A DNA stretch of 35,376 bases from an uncultured Prevotellaceae bacterium (GCA_900318885.1 ONMN01000020.1:1-35376); one strand, 5' to 3'. Positions 1-11,342 are shown, counted from the first letter of the stretch. The notes: generated from the letters alone by a model not told the origin. Numbers and translations are program-made.

Positions 1-2
1 TA

Positions 3-37
3 ACAAAGTGTCACTGCCGTTGTGACAAAGTGTTACC
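3..37. repeat. Direct repeat ACAAAGTGTYACYG with internal palindrome
   Basis: Two near-identical copies of ACAAAGTGT(C/T)AC(T/C)G start at bases 3 and 25, 22 bp apart. The interval also contains the inverted pair TGTCAC (9-14) and GTGACA (22-27). It lies at the left edge beyond the end of the GH2 gene, so it may belong to an element that starts outside the window. No function is assigned. Confidence 0.4.
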
Positions 38-106
38 GATATATTAACTATGCTGTGACAATTTTGCTGTTTAGTAAAGAAAGGGCTGTTTCACAACAAA
101 AAAGGC

Positions 107-197
107 GAAAATATGAATAGTTCAACCACACTTCATAGCCACTATTCATATGTTAACTTAAAGTAAATCAGTGGTTTACAAGAAAATATGAATAGTT
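107..197. repeat. Three-copy ATATGAATAGT repeat in the GH2 3' flank
   Basis: The 16-mer GAAAATATGAATAGTT occurs identically at 107-122 and 182-197. An inverted 11-bp copy, ACTATTCATAT, lies at 141-151. The first and inverted copies could form an 11-bp stem with a loop of about 20 nt. The rest of bases 1-258 is AT-rich with no credible gene. This could be a transcript-end structure for the minus-strand GH2 unit or an operator for a gene outside the window. Confidence 0.5.
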
Positions 198-258
198 AGT
201 ATATTTTTCTGTAATTTTGTTTGGTAGTTTTTAAAATTATGATTTATACAATCTACCT

Positions 259-3093
<2,835 letters not shown>

Positions 3094-4881
3094 TTACTTG
3101 ATTTCAATATCTCCATAGCCCATGCGGGTGCCACTGCTTAGACGATCAGCTTCAAAGCGAAGGACACGCACCTTTGCTGCAGGGAACTTAATGGTTTGCC
3201 AAATAGGGTTGTTTATGATGTTTGAGAACTCGCCTGTGGCAAGCTTCTCCCAATTATTCCAGTCAGTCGATCCCCATAAGGTATAATGGGTAATGATACC
3301 ATCTTTCGTGTCCTGCGGTGGCAGATAGCGGAATGTAGAGATGGTCTGCTCGGCATCCCAGTCGATGAACATCTGCATTGGTGAGCCAAAGAAGATATGC
3401 AGTCCCGATGACTTCTTCTCGCCACTATTAGGGATATCGGCTGTGAGTTCCGGTGCAAGGTAAACGCCTATCTTCTTGATGATTGGCTCCTGTTTATAGC
3501 TATTGATAGTAAAACGTAGTTTTGTGGCTTTCACCGTAGGGAAACAGATGATACGACGATGGCCGATGGTGGTCAGCCCATCGCCATTTTCCACAAGTTC
3601 ATCCTTTAGCGTCTGCCATTTGCCATCAACCAGTGCCTCGAGCGAGAACTTGCGCACACGTTGCCCTTTGGCGATGTCTTCTTCAGCCAGAAAGCGGTTG
3701 AAAGCCGTAGGCTTATCCCATTGAACATTGAATATTGAACATTGAACATTATTGGCATCTGACTCCTTTTGGGCAGCAGAATGATCAATGGTCAATGTTC
3801 CATGTTCAATAAGATTTTCTTTAAACACCTCCTGAATCATCTTGTTAAAGGCAATGCCACGCAGACTATCGTTGGGGTGAATGCGTCCATTAGGTGCTAT
3901 GGGAAAATTGAGCAGCAGCGTAGAGTTGCGTCCTACCGATTTATAATAGGTATCCATCAACTTCGACAGGCTCTTTACGTGTTCGTTCTCCGTTTCATGA
4001 TAGAACCACCCTGGACGGATACTGGTATTCGTCTCACCAGGGCACCACACATTACCATCCTCTACACCGTAGTGCAACATCTGATACGGCACATCGCCAT
4101 CGCGGTATAGCAGGCTCCAGTTCGTCTCACCCACATTGCCCGCCTCGGTACCTACCCAGCGCAGGTCACCGCGGTCGCTACCATCATTCCAGATAAGACA
4201 TTTGGGCTGCAACTGGCGAATCATCCTATACGTCTCGGGCCACTCATAATAGGTAGTGCGGTCTATCTTGCGCACCTCGTTGGCCCCGCCATACCATCCG
4301 TCGCCGCCATTGGCTCCGTCGAACCACACCTCGAAGATGTCGCCGTAGTTCGTCAGCAGTTCGCGCAGCTGGTTGCGGAAATACTCCACATAAGCAGGGC
4401 GACCGTATTCAGGATGGTTTCTGTCCCACGGCGAGAGATAGACAGCAAACTCAAGTCCTTCTTCGCGACAAGCATCAGCCAGTTCGCGCACCACGTCACC
4501 CTTACCATTCTTCCACGGCGAGTTCTTCACCGAATATTCCGTATAGGCCGAGGGCCACATACAAAAACCGCAATGATGCTTGGCAGTAAAGATGATGCCT
4601 CGCATACCTGCCTGTTTGCACACACGTGCCCACTGCCGGCAGTCGAGATTCGAGGGATTAAACAACTTTGGATCTTCATTGCCGAACCCCCATTCCTGAT
4701 CTGTATAGGTGTTCAGCGAATAATGGATGAACGCATACATCTCCATGTCCTGCCACCGAAGTTGATTCTCGGTGGGTACAGGTCCGCAGGATGATGCTAT
4801 ATTCTCTTTCTGGGCATGTGCCAGTATGGGCAGCATAGCCATCAGTATGGGAGTAATGAGTTCTTTATAATTGATAGTCAT
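3094..4881 (-). CDS. GH29 alpha-L-fucosidase with F5/8-type C-terminal domain
   Basis: A 595-residue retaining alpha-L-fucosidase. Residues 1-23 (MTINYKELITPILMAMLPILAHA) form an SPI signal, so it acts in the periplasm. The GH29 barrel spans about residues 28-345, with FIHYSLNTYTDQEWG, the TAKHHCGFCMWPS substrate loop and nucleophile Asp188 in FEVWFDGANG. The acid/base is probably a Glu in RWVGTEAGNVGETNW, a pattern that recalls the alpha-1,3/1,4-preferring GH29 branch, though linkage cannot be settled by eye. A beta-sandwich follows from about 390, then a discoidin/F5-8-type domain (about 470-595). Residues 357-387, between catalytic and accessory parts, are encoded by an inverted pair of heptamer arrays. 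It leads a two-gene unit with GH2, behind a terminator and a candidate promoter. Confidence 0.93.
   Translation of the reverse strand: MTINYKELITPILMAMLPILAHAQKENIASSCGPVPTENQLRWQDMEMYAFIHYSLNTYTDQEWGFGNEDPKLFNPSNLDCRQWARVCKQAGMRGIIFTAKHHCGFCMWPSAYTEYSVKNSPWKNGKGDVVRELADACREEGLEFAVYLSPWDRNHPEYGRPAYVEYFRNQLRELLTNYGDIFEVWFDGANGGDGWYGGANEVRKIDRTTYYEWPETYRMIRQLQPKCLIWNDGSDRGDLRWVGTEAGNVGETNWSLLYRDGDVPYQMLHYGVEDGNVWCPGETNTSIRPGWFYHETENEHVKSLSKLMDTYYKSVGRNSTLLLNFPIAPNGRIHPNDSLRGIAFNKMIQEVFKENLIEHGTLTIDHSAAQKESDANNVQCSIFNVQWDKPTAFNRFLAEEDIAKGQRVRKFSLEALVDGKWQTLKDELVENGDGLTTIGHRRIICFPTVKATKLRFTINSYKQEPIIKKIGVYLAPELTADIPNSGEKKSSGLHIFFGSPMQMFIDWDAEQTISTFRYLPPQDTKDGIITHYTLWGSTDWNNWEKLATGEFSNIINNPIWQTIKFPAAKVRVLRFEADRLSSGTRMGYGDIEIK
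3721..3812 (-). repeat. Inverted pair of TTGAACA heptamer arrays inside GH29
   Basis: Bases 3721-3748 are four 7-bp units: TTGAACA, TTGAATA, TTGAACA, TTGAACA. Bases 3785-3812 are four degenerate units of the complementary phase: TCAATGG, TCAATGT, TCCATGT, TCAATAA. The arms face each other across 36 bp and could fold into an imperfect 28-bp hairpin in DNA or mRNA. The stretch is read through in frame as residues EHGTLTIDH...NNVQCSIFNVQ. It looks like an inserted repeat element that became a linker. Confidence 0.8.
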
Positions 4882-4898
4882 AAGTCTGTATTTTTTTG

Positions 4899-4906
4899 CA
4901 AAATTA
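4899..4906 (-). promoter_or_regulatory. Candidate -7 element for the GH29-GH2 unit
   Basis: On the minus strand these bases read TAATTTTG, which matches the Bacteroidetes -7 consensus TAnnTTTG. They lie 17 bp before the GH29 start and just after a terminator. No TTTG sits at the usual 19-21 bp spacing upstream, and the leader would be very short, so this is tentative. Confidence 0.4.
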
Positions 4907-4923
4907 CAAATAAAAAATCAAAA

Positions 4924-4944
4924 AAAGAGAGCTTGGCCCTCTTT
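4924..4944 (-). terminator. Intrinsic terminator between GH5/remnant and GH29
   Basis: Read on the minus strand, AAAGAGGGC and GCTCTCTTT form a 9-bp stem (one G-U pair) around a CAA loop, followed by a T-rich run (TTTTTTTGATTTTTT). The stem overlaps the stop codon of the small ORF. It would separate the susC-to-GH5 transcript from the fucosidase-galactosidase unit. Confidence 0.75.
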
Positions 4945-5143
4945 ATTTGATTATTATTTTCTTGCCGCCCGTAATCAGCAGTCCTTTTGTGTCTGCAGCA
5001 ACCCGCAGACCAGTCAGCGTATAGTACTGGCCTGCGGATTGAGAAGTTGTAGAAACCGTATGACGGATGCTGGCATTCGGCAACTGTCCGAAACTGACGG
5101 TGCCATAAAGCACCGCCAGATTCAAGAGAGATTTGTTCATCAT
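4943..5143 (-). pseudogene. 66-residue remnant carrying a secreted-protein C-terminal tail
   Basis: The ORF reads MMNKSLLNLAVLYGTVSFGQ, then a short linker, then YYTLTGLRVAADTKG and LLITGGKKIIIK. The second half matches the short tail (YxLxGxRx...KGxxIxxGxKxxxK) at the ends of two other secreted proteins in this window. That tail normally closes a much larger protein, so this is probably the decayed 3' end of a lost gene, or a start codon fused to a tail. It lies 41 bp downstream of GH5 in the same direction and ends in a terminator. It might still be translated as a tiny exported peptide. No function is claimed. Confidence 0.45.
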
Positions 5144-5184
5144 TCACATGATAACTAACTTAAGTATGAATCAAAATTAATGAT

Positions 5185-6735
5185 CTAAAAAGGCCACTTG
5201 CCAGCGGCAACACCTGCCTTGACACCCTCTATGGCGTTGTTTCCCACAACGGCACAGTTGGCACGGCCGATAATCGTGGAAGAGCCGCCCTCCTGGTTCA
5301 GACCGTTAGTATCGTTGGTGTCCCAGGCAAATGCGACAATACCATTGTTGGTGGCATACTCGTTGACACACTGGTAGAAATACTTGACAGAAGCATTATG
5401 CTTGTCCTGATCGCCTGAAATGGTGCGCTGCAGACCCGCATACTCTCCGATGATGACAGGGTATCCCAGTGAGGTATACGTCGTCTTCAACTGTCCAAAC
5501 TGGCTTTGCATATATGCTTCCTCGCCATAGGTGGCATTATGGTCGGTACTGTGGTTGGCAGCTCCCCAATAATAGAATGCCTTGTCGCCAGATGAATCAA
5601 AGGTACCGCAGAACTGTCCCGGATCGTAGTAGTGAACCTCCACCATCAGACGTCCGGCAGTTTCCGGCAATTTGTCGGCGGTCATGTAGTTGCAGGAAGA
5701 AGCGATGTTGACGCTGGGACCTTGTACGACGAGTGTACGCTGGGCATTATTGCCTCCCGTAGCACGGACAGCCTCCACAAAAGCCTGATTATAGCGGCAG
5801 AGGATGGGTGTAAGCTCAGCGTGATGGGTGCTAAACAGCGTGTACTCCTGGAACGGCTCGTTGAGACCAGCAAACAGCAGGTGGTCGTCATAGTCCTTGA
5901 ATTCATTGGCAATCTGGGTCCAGAGGTCCTTCAGTCGGGTAATCTTCGATGTAATGGTAGCCTCGTCGACAGCTTGATAGGAGGATGACGACTTCGAGAA
6001 TCCCAGTACCTCTATCCAACCGTTGTCCCAATGGTCATTGAGGACGACGTAGAGGCCATCCTGTATGCAGTAGTTGACGACCTGCTTGACACGTGCCATC
6101 CACTGGGCATCAATCTCACCATTGGTGTCAGAATGGATATCCCATGAGCACGGAATGCGGACAGCCTTGAAACCGGCAGCCTTGACGGCGTCAATAACGG
6201 CCTGCGAGGTCTTAGTGGGTTGCCATGATGTTTCTGCACCAAGCCCATTACCAGCAGCTTCCAGTGTGTTGCCCAGATTCCATCCCGGAATCATTTCCTT
6301 GGCTATCTGCTGGGCAGTCTTGGTGATGGTGCCTTCGGGCGTGATGGTTCCTTCCGCCTGAGTGACTGTGACAGTAGCAGACTCAGCGCCTGCGGTGATG
6401 GTAACGGTTGCCGTACGGCTAAATGTTGTTGTGTTGGTGGTTGCAGTCACTGTGATGGGCGTAATCTTTAGGTCGCCATATTGTTCTCCAATAGACACTG
6501 TACACCAGTCGGCACTGCTTGTGGCTGTTGCCTGAACGGGGGCCTGCGCCTTGATGACATTCTCGCCGCCATTGGCATCGAAAGTGATATCAGCAGGGCG
6601 CACGGTAAGTGTCGTGACGGTCATAGTGCCACCGCCACCGTCGCCGTCGTCATCGCCACAGGCGGCAAATGCTGTGGTGGCTATGAGCGCCACCAGCAGC
6701 ATGAGAATTTTCTTCGTTTTCATTGTCATATACAT
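5185..6735 (-). CDS. BACON-GH5 (subfamily 4-like) endo-beta-1,4-glucanase lipoprotein
   Basis: A 516-residue surface endoglucanase or xyloglucanase. The N-terminus has an SPII signal with lipobox AFAAC, then DDDGDGGGG, an acidic LES-type surface-export signal. Residues about 38-128 form a BACON domain (RPADITFDANGG; SSADWCTVSIG; TATVTITAG; VTVTQAEG). The GH5 barrel starts at TAQQIAKEMIPGWNLGNTLE. The catalytic acid/base is Glu293 in FAGLNEPFQE and the nucleophile is Glu431 in IIGEYAG. His in DHWDNGW and HYYDP are the expected conserved residues. BACON plus GH5_4 is the layout of the keystone xyloglucanase of the Bacteroides ovatus xyloglucan locus. Three in-frame Met codons compete; the third (base 6723, MKTKKILMLL) gives the most typical lipoprotein signal. 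The upstream lipoprotein ends 9 bp before, indicating an operon. Glucomannan or mixed-linkage glucan are other possible substrates. Confidence 0.9.
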   Translation of the reverse strand: MYMTMKTKKILMLLVALIATTAFAACGDDDGDGGGGTMTVTTLTVRPADITFDANGGENVIKAQAPVQATATSSADWCTVSIGEQYGDLKITPITVTATTNTTTFSRTATVTITAGAESATVTVTQAEGTITPEGTITKTAQQIAKEMIPGWNLGNTLEAAGNGLGAETSWQPTKTSQAVIDAVKAAGFKAVRIPCSWDIHSDTNGEIDAQWMARVKQVVNYCIQDGLYVVLNDHWDNGWIEVLGFSKSSSSYQAVDEATITSKITRLKDLWTQIANEFKDYDDHLLFAGLNEPFQEYTLFSTHHAELTPILCRYNQAFVEAVRATGGNNAQRTLVVQGPSVNIASSCNYMTADKLPETAGRLMVEVHYYDPGQFCGTFDSSGDKAFYYWGAANHSTDHNATYGEEAYMQSQFGQLKTTYTSLGYPVIIGEYAGLQRTISGDQDKHNASVKYFYQCVNEYATNNGIVAFAWDTNDTNGLNQEGGSSTIIGRANCAVVGNNAIEGVKAGVAAGKWPF

Positions 6736-6744
6736 TTCTTGTTA

Positions 6745-9360
6745 TTAAAATTCCGGTATTGCGAAGAGGCTCTTGACGGTAAAGTCTACCTCGAATGAGC
6801 TGTTGAAGCCTAACTCGTGGATGACGTCGCCGTCGCGCTTGCCAAAGCCGCAGTTGTCGGCATTGTTGCCACCGGTAGCACCGTAGCAGTTCCAGAGTTC
6901 CAGACGATAAGCAGCACCCTCGTTGGTATCAACCACCTTGGAGGCGTCGAACGTCAGGCTATTGCCGTCAGCCTTGGCGCTGTTGAGTACTGCATGCATG
7001 TTGGGGAACCAGTTGCGGATGTTGTCTATCTGGACAAAGGTCATGATGGTTCCGGCGGCATGGCTGTCGCTAGAGATCTTCATGGTCATATCGGGCTTGG
7101 AAATCTCGTACTTAGCGGTTTCGGTGTTCAATGTGATGTCGAACTGTGTACCGTCGTTGTAGTTCCAGTCACCACCCCAGCTAGGATTGATGGTGATGAA
7201 CTTAGGAGCATAGGAGCCCACCGGACTCTCGGTCAGCACGGTGAAGGTAATCTCACAGCTCTGGGCGAAGGTGAAGGCAGGATCGCTATCAACGTTGGTC
7301 AGGTTGCTGAAGGGCGAGGCAATGATGTTGCCGTCCTTTGCACCCTTACCCCAGATGTTGAACATCTCGATGCGGTAGTTGCCATTGTTCTCAATGTCGC
7401 CATAGCAGAAATTGTTGGCATTGAACTTAATGCTCTTGCCGTCGAGCTTGATGTCGTCGATACGTACGAAGGCATTGGGGTAGCGCTTCACGAGTTCTAC
7501 GAAGTCGAGCAGTGTCACCATAGCACCATTGACGGCACCCTCGTAGCGGACGGTGTGCTGTCCGTTCAGGTCCTCAGGCATCAGCATGGTCAGCTCCGCG
7601 CCCCATGTGCCGCCCCAGTCGCTGCCTATAGCGAGCAGCTTCACGGAGATACCGCTATAGATATTGTCCTTCACGTAGTTGAACACCAGCGAACAAGGAT
7701 CGTTGTCGCGGATGACGGCAATCTGCAGCGTATTGTCGCTCTGGGTGAAGATGCGCAGGTTGGTGCGCTTGTTGCTGGCCTGTGACAGCTGGCTGGGCAG
7801 TCCCAGCAGGTCGACGCCATTGAGGGTGATGGTGACATCCGTATTGTTGATGGTGAAGGTTCCCTCCTCGGTGGTCTGGGTTCCGTCAGCATTGTTGCGG
7901 ACAACAACTACCTTGCCATCCTCCGTGAATGTCATGGTACCGAAGTCACGCGGGTCTTCGCCCACAACCCATGAGTTGCTGGCATAGTCGGGACACCAGT
8001 TCCACGAGTCGCCTACGACGGGTTCGTTGTTGGTGACGTTACGCCAGCAGTCGTCCGTACCATAGAAGTACATCGGCCCGTCCCAGTAAGCATGACTACC
8101 GTCAGCACGCAGGTCGATATGCCAAGTGCCATAGAGTTTGGTGACGTCGAACTGGATGTTGCGAGCCACTGAGACAGGACGTACGGCCATGGCCTCATAG
8201 ACGGCACGGGTCGAGCGCGCTCCACCAGCTTGTGAGAATTCATAGTCAACAGCAAACTGCGTGTTGCTGGCATTGACAGTACCCGTGAGGTAGCAGCCTT
8301 TGACGCCAGCCTCGCTAGTGTCGTGACCTATGCGCTTACCGGCAGCAGGCAGGAAAATGCTGTTGCCATTCTTGGCAGTGACCACGTAGCCAGCCCTTCC
8401 GTCCTGTTCGACCCACTGGGTCTTACAAACCTTGAAGAGTTCCTCGAACTGGTCGGCAGTGGGCAGCGTACCCTTGTTGTCTGTAGCCCAGTAGGCTATG
8501 TCGAGTGCGGTCTTATAGGTGTCGGCGCTGGCATAGTTGTCAGGATTGAGACTGGCGTTGCAGCCCGTCACGTCGCCAAAGCCGGTCTCCTCCTTGGCAC
8601 CAATGTTATGCTTGGCCCAACGGACGGACACACCCATATCGACAAATTCGTCGTCGACATTGATGACGTGCTTGTCGGTAGTGAACGATGCCACATCGCC
8701 ATAGACCACACCAGAGCCAAGGTCAAGGAAGGCGGCGTAATAATAGGTAGCGCCAGGCAGCAACCCTTTCCTGGTATAGCTGAAGTTGTCAGACAGCTGT
8801 TCCATGGTGAGGCGCAGACCTGCCCGGACATCCTCCACCTGTGGTGAGGCAGAGATGACGATACCACAGACGGCATCCATAGGATATTTGCTGATAGAAC
8901 CTGCCATAGTTGCCTGTGCAAAGTCGATGGCGGAGGGCGCACCTGTCGTGGCGGTGGCATCCGTCGTAATCAGCGATTTTACCTCGCCGGTATATGTCAG
9001 ACGCCCCTGCAAGGTGACGTAAGCCTGATAGTATATAACCGTATTATTCTTGAGTCCCGTAAGGGTTGACGAGAACGCTGCGTCAGAAGCGGCCGTTGCC
9101 GTCTCCGTCAGTGCATTCTGTGAATAGCCGTATTTGAATCCCGTAGCGTATGATGCTGTGTTCATTGCCTCAAGCCCCGTCACTGAGCCATGGAAGGTGG
9201 CAGTGGTGGCTGTCACATCCGACGATCCCGTCACGACAGAGCCGTCGTTCAACAGCGGTGTCGTATTGGCGAAATAGTCATCCGTATCGCTGCACGCGGT
9301 GAGCACGGCAGCTCCCATCAGGAGCGCCGTGATTCCGGAAAATATCTTTTTCAGTTTCAT
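6745..9360 (-). CDS. Surface glycan-binding lipoprotein with Fib_succ_major-like domain
   Basis: An 871-residue lipoprotein (lipobox LTAC, then SDTDD, an export-type signal). It starts with two fibronectin-III-like beta domains (about 45-130 and 140-230, each ending YYYA or YYQA-type strands). Next is a Fib_succ_major/FISUMP-like domain (about 236-400), recognisable from FVDMGVSVRWAKHNIGA, GTLPTADQFEELF, GNSIFLPAAG and AVRPV. A lipocalin-like segment follows (LYGTWHIDL; TMTFTEDGKVVV; GTFTINNTDVTITL). The C-terminus has two copies of one module (about 575-702 and 716-868). Position between SusD and the endoglucanase implies it binds glycan at the cell surface, filling the SusE/F or SGBP-B slot. 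No enzyme motif is seen. Sequence similarity within SGBPs is low, so the role rests mostly on position and domains. Confidence 0.8.
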   Translation of the reverse strand: MKLKKIFSGITALLMGAAVLTACSDTDDYFANTTPLLNDGSVVTGSSDVTATTATFHGSVTGLEAMNTASYATGFKYGYSQNALTETATAASDAAFSSTLTGLKNNTVIYYQAYVTLQGRLTYTGEVKSLITTDATATTGAPSAIDFAQATMAGSISKYPMDAVCGIVISASPQVEDVRAGLRLTMEQLSDNFSYTRKGLLPGATYYYAAFLDLGSGVVYGDVASFTTDKHVINVDDEFVDMGVSVRWAKHNIGAKEETGFGDVTGCNASLNPDNYASADTYKTALDIAYWATDNKGTLPTADQFEELFKVCKTQWVEQDGRAGYVVTAKNGNSIFLPAAGKRIGHDTSEAGVKGCYLTGTVNASNTQFAVDYEFSQAGGARSTRAVYEAMAVRPVSVARNIQFDVTKLYGTWHIDLRADGSHAYWDGPMYFYGTDDCWRNVTNNEPVVGDSWNWCPDYASNSWVVGEDPRDFGTMTFTEDGKVVVVRNNADGTQTTEEGTFTINNTDVTITLNGVDLLGLPSQLSQASNKRTNLRIFTQSDNTLQIAVIRDNDPCSLVFNYVKDNIYSGISVKLLAIGSDWGGTWGAELTMLMPEDLNGQHTVRYEGAVNGAMVTLLDFVELVKRYPNAFVRIDDIKLDGKSIKFNANNFCYGDIENNGNYRIEMFNIWGKGAKDGNIIASPFSNLTNVDSDPAFTFAQSCEITFTVLTESPVGSYAPKFITINPSWGGDWNYNDGTQFDITLNTETAKYEISKPDMTMKISSDSHAAGTIMTFVQIDNIRNWFPNMHAVLNSAKADGNSLTFDASKVVDTNEGAAYRLELWNCYGATGGNNADNCGFGKRDGDVIHELGFNSSFEVDFTVKSLFAIPEF

Positions 9361-9380
9361 AATTATCTATTGTTTAAGCG

Positions 9381-11300
9381 TTATTCAATTGTGATGCTTT
9401 CCACCGTGCAGTGTGAAGCATAGTCCTCGTCGGGCAGCGTAGCATAGTCTACGAACTGCATCGTCATGGTGAGGGCAGAGGTGCCGTCGTCCCATTTCAC
9501 GGTAGAACCCGTATCGTTAGTCCAAGAGACGGTGTAGGAGCCATCCTTGTCGACGGTGATGGCACGGTCGTAGCTGTAGCAGTCGGTCTCCCAACTTTGC
9601 TCACTACCACGGTTGCAGCAGAGCACCATCTTGGCAGGCTGCAGGAAGGTAAAGCCACTGAGACGGAAGGTTACACTGATCTTCTGGTTCTTCTTCAGCT
9701 TCACATTAGCCGGGTCGATGGCGTTGTTGCCGTCACCCCATGGGTTGTAGAGCTGACAACGGAAGTACTTGCCGGCCTCCAGTCCTACCCACAGCTTAGA
9801 AGCGTCGAAAGGCACAACGGTAGGACCGGTCTGACCACCACCCACTTCCTTATAAGTGAAGTTTACAACTTTATAGACATTGACGTTGCCATTGGCATCC
9901 TTGCCGTCAGCAACACCCAGCACGAGTTCAGACCCTGGGTCACACTTGAACACCTGCCAGGCCTGACCAGTGAGCTCAACAGTGCGGTCGTCGCCCACGA
10001 CGGTGAAGAAGGTGATGGGGGTGTCGAAGGTGATGACACCGTCGATAAGGGTATACGTGCCCTCGGTCTCGCCGTAGGTATAGGTCCCCTTCTTGGTGAG
10101 TGTCAGTTCCTGCTCCAGAGCCTCGTCTCCCCACATTGGTGCCCAGTTGGTGCCATAGTTTCCCTTAGTGACACTTTCCCAGGCCGAGGTTCCGCCATTC
10201 CACCACAACCAGTCGTAGGCAGCCTCCTCGCTGACCTTGAAGGTCATTTCGGCACCCTGGAACTCAACACCATTGATGTCGGTAGTGAAAATCTTCTCCT
10301 CCAGCCCTTCTATCTCAGGCAGTACAGGCAGGGTAGCCTCCAGGTAGGAAACCTCCTCAGAAGGTATCTCCACGGTACCGTTCTGCACATCTTCCGCAAT
10401 GAAGTTCCAGATAATCCACCAAGCACCCTCACTATTAGTACGCATCGTGGCAAACTGCAACATGTAAGGAGTCAGCTCCGTGATGACAATATTTGTCGTG
10501 TAGTTGTCGCAAACGGCATCAAAACCAGCGTTATGCATCGAGTAGGTGTCTGTGAACGACAAGGTGGGATGGTTCTTGTCCGTCAGGTTCAGATTCCATT
10601 TACCCGTCAGCGTCGTTCCTGTTGAGGCACCTTTCGAACCCGCCTCTCCGCGATACTCTGTCAAGGAGCATCCGTTTACGTCATCCAGCGAGAATACCAT
10701 ATACGAATCCATATAGGCATCGTCCTCAGGAATCAGCCACGACTGGAAACCGGGGTCCCAGTTGGGTTTCATGTGGTTGATACCGATATCAGTAGAACCG
10801 GAACCGTCGTTCAGCACGTCGTCGGGATTACAATACATGACGGGACCTGTACACTGTCCTACACCATAGTCCCTGTCAACAGGAACCCATTTCTTGCTCT
10901 TACCGACACCTCCTGTCAGGTAAGCATAGAGGGGATCCTCCAGCAGCGACATGTTATTGGTCGTGACTTCAAACTTATAGGGCGTACCATAAACCACGCC
11001 GCCACGGGTATCGACGCCAAAAGTTACCTCATACGTGCCGGAAAAAGGCAGCTGAAACTTCACCTCGTTGCCCTGACTACGCCCATTGGGCTGAATCCAG
11101 TAACAATTATAACTCTTGTCAAGCAAACTCTTCAGAGTTACCGTATTATCTGCGTCCACCGTCACGGAGAAGGCACTTCCTTCTACCAGGTCTCCTGGCT
11201 CATAATCGGGCTTGCTCAAACTATAGCTGTCGGGCGAGCACGCCGTCAACAGCAGAGCCGCTGTTGCCATGAGCGAATGTATTATTCTATTGACTTTCAT
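9381..11300 (-). CDS. SusE-like surface glycan-binding lipoprotein
   Basis: A lipoprotein of 639 residues from the chosen start. An in-frame ATG 36 bp upstream (11336) gives an acidic leader (MIINKELKELKT) that spoils the signal peptide. The start at 11300 gives MKVNRIIHSLMATAALLLTACS with a clean lipobox, so it is preferred. A PKD/Ig-like domain follows (SYNCYWIQPNGR; FSGTYEVTFGVDTRGG). Next are beta-rich segments with many aromatics (WLWWNGGTSAWESV; NWAPMWGDE). A C-terminal module (FDASKLWVG; YFRCQLYNPWGDG; ISVTFRLSGF) matches the duplicated C-terminal modules of the neighbouring lipoprotein. It follows SusD directly, the usual slot for a first SGBP. Abundant Trp and Tyr suit sugar stacking. 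The ligand is inferred only from the locus. Confidence 0.82.
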   Translation of the reverse strand: MKVNRIIHSLMATAALLLTACSPDSYSLSKPDYEPGDLVEGSAFSVTVDADNTVTLKSLLDKSYNCYWIQPNGRSQGNEVKFQLPFSGTYEVTFGVDTRGGVVYGTPYKFEVTTNNMSLLEDPLYAYLTGGVGKSKKWVPVDRDYGVGQCTGPVMYCNPDDVLNDGSGSTDIGINHMKPNWDPGFQSWLIPEDDAYMDSYMVFSLDDVNGCSLTEYRGEAGSKGASTGTTLTGKWNLNLTDKNHPTLSFTDTYSMHNAGFDAVCDNYTTNIVITELTPYMLQFATMRTNSEGAWWIIWNFIAEDVQNGTVEIPSEEVSYLEATLPVLPEIEGLEEKIFTTDINGVEFQGAEMTFKVSEEAAYDWLWWNGGTSAWESVTKGNYGTNWAPMWGDEALEQELTLTKKGTYTYGETEGTYTLIDGVITFDTPITFFTVVGDDRTVELTGQAWQVFKCDPGSELVLGVADGKDANGNVNVYKVVNFTYKEVGGGQTGPTVVPFDASKLWVGLEAGKYFRCQLYNPWGDGNNAIDPANVKLKKNQKISVTFRLSGFTFLQPAKMVLCCNRGSEQSWETDCYSYDRAITVDKDGSYTVSWTNDTGSTVKWDDGTSALTMTMQFVDYATLPDEDYASHCTVESITIE

Positions 11301-11342
11301 AGTCTTCAATTCTTTTAGTTCTTTATTTATGATCATTGTTCA

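Noticed and set aside
50-155. 33-residue minus-strand ORF downstream of GH2
   Set aside because: It overlaps the ATATGAATAG repeat, has no family pattern, and is far from an operon-like spacing.
212-219. TAATTTTG on the plus strand, a possible promoter reading into GH2 antisense
   Set aside because: No -33 box at proper spacing and no plus-strand gene follows. In AT-rich spacers an isolated TAnnTTTG is expected by chance.
6625-6665. GC-rich triplet repeat coding for Asp/Gly at the GH5 N-terminus
   Set aside because: It is explained by the acidic glycine linker after the lipobox, a normal surface-export signal.
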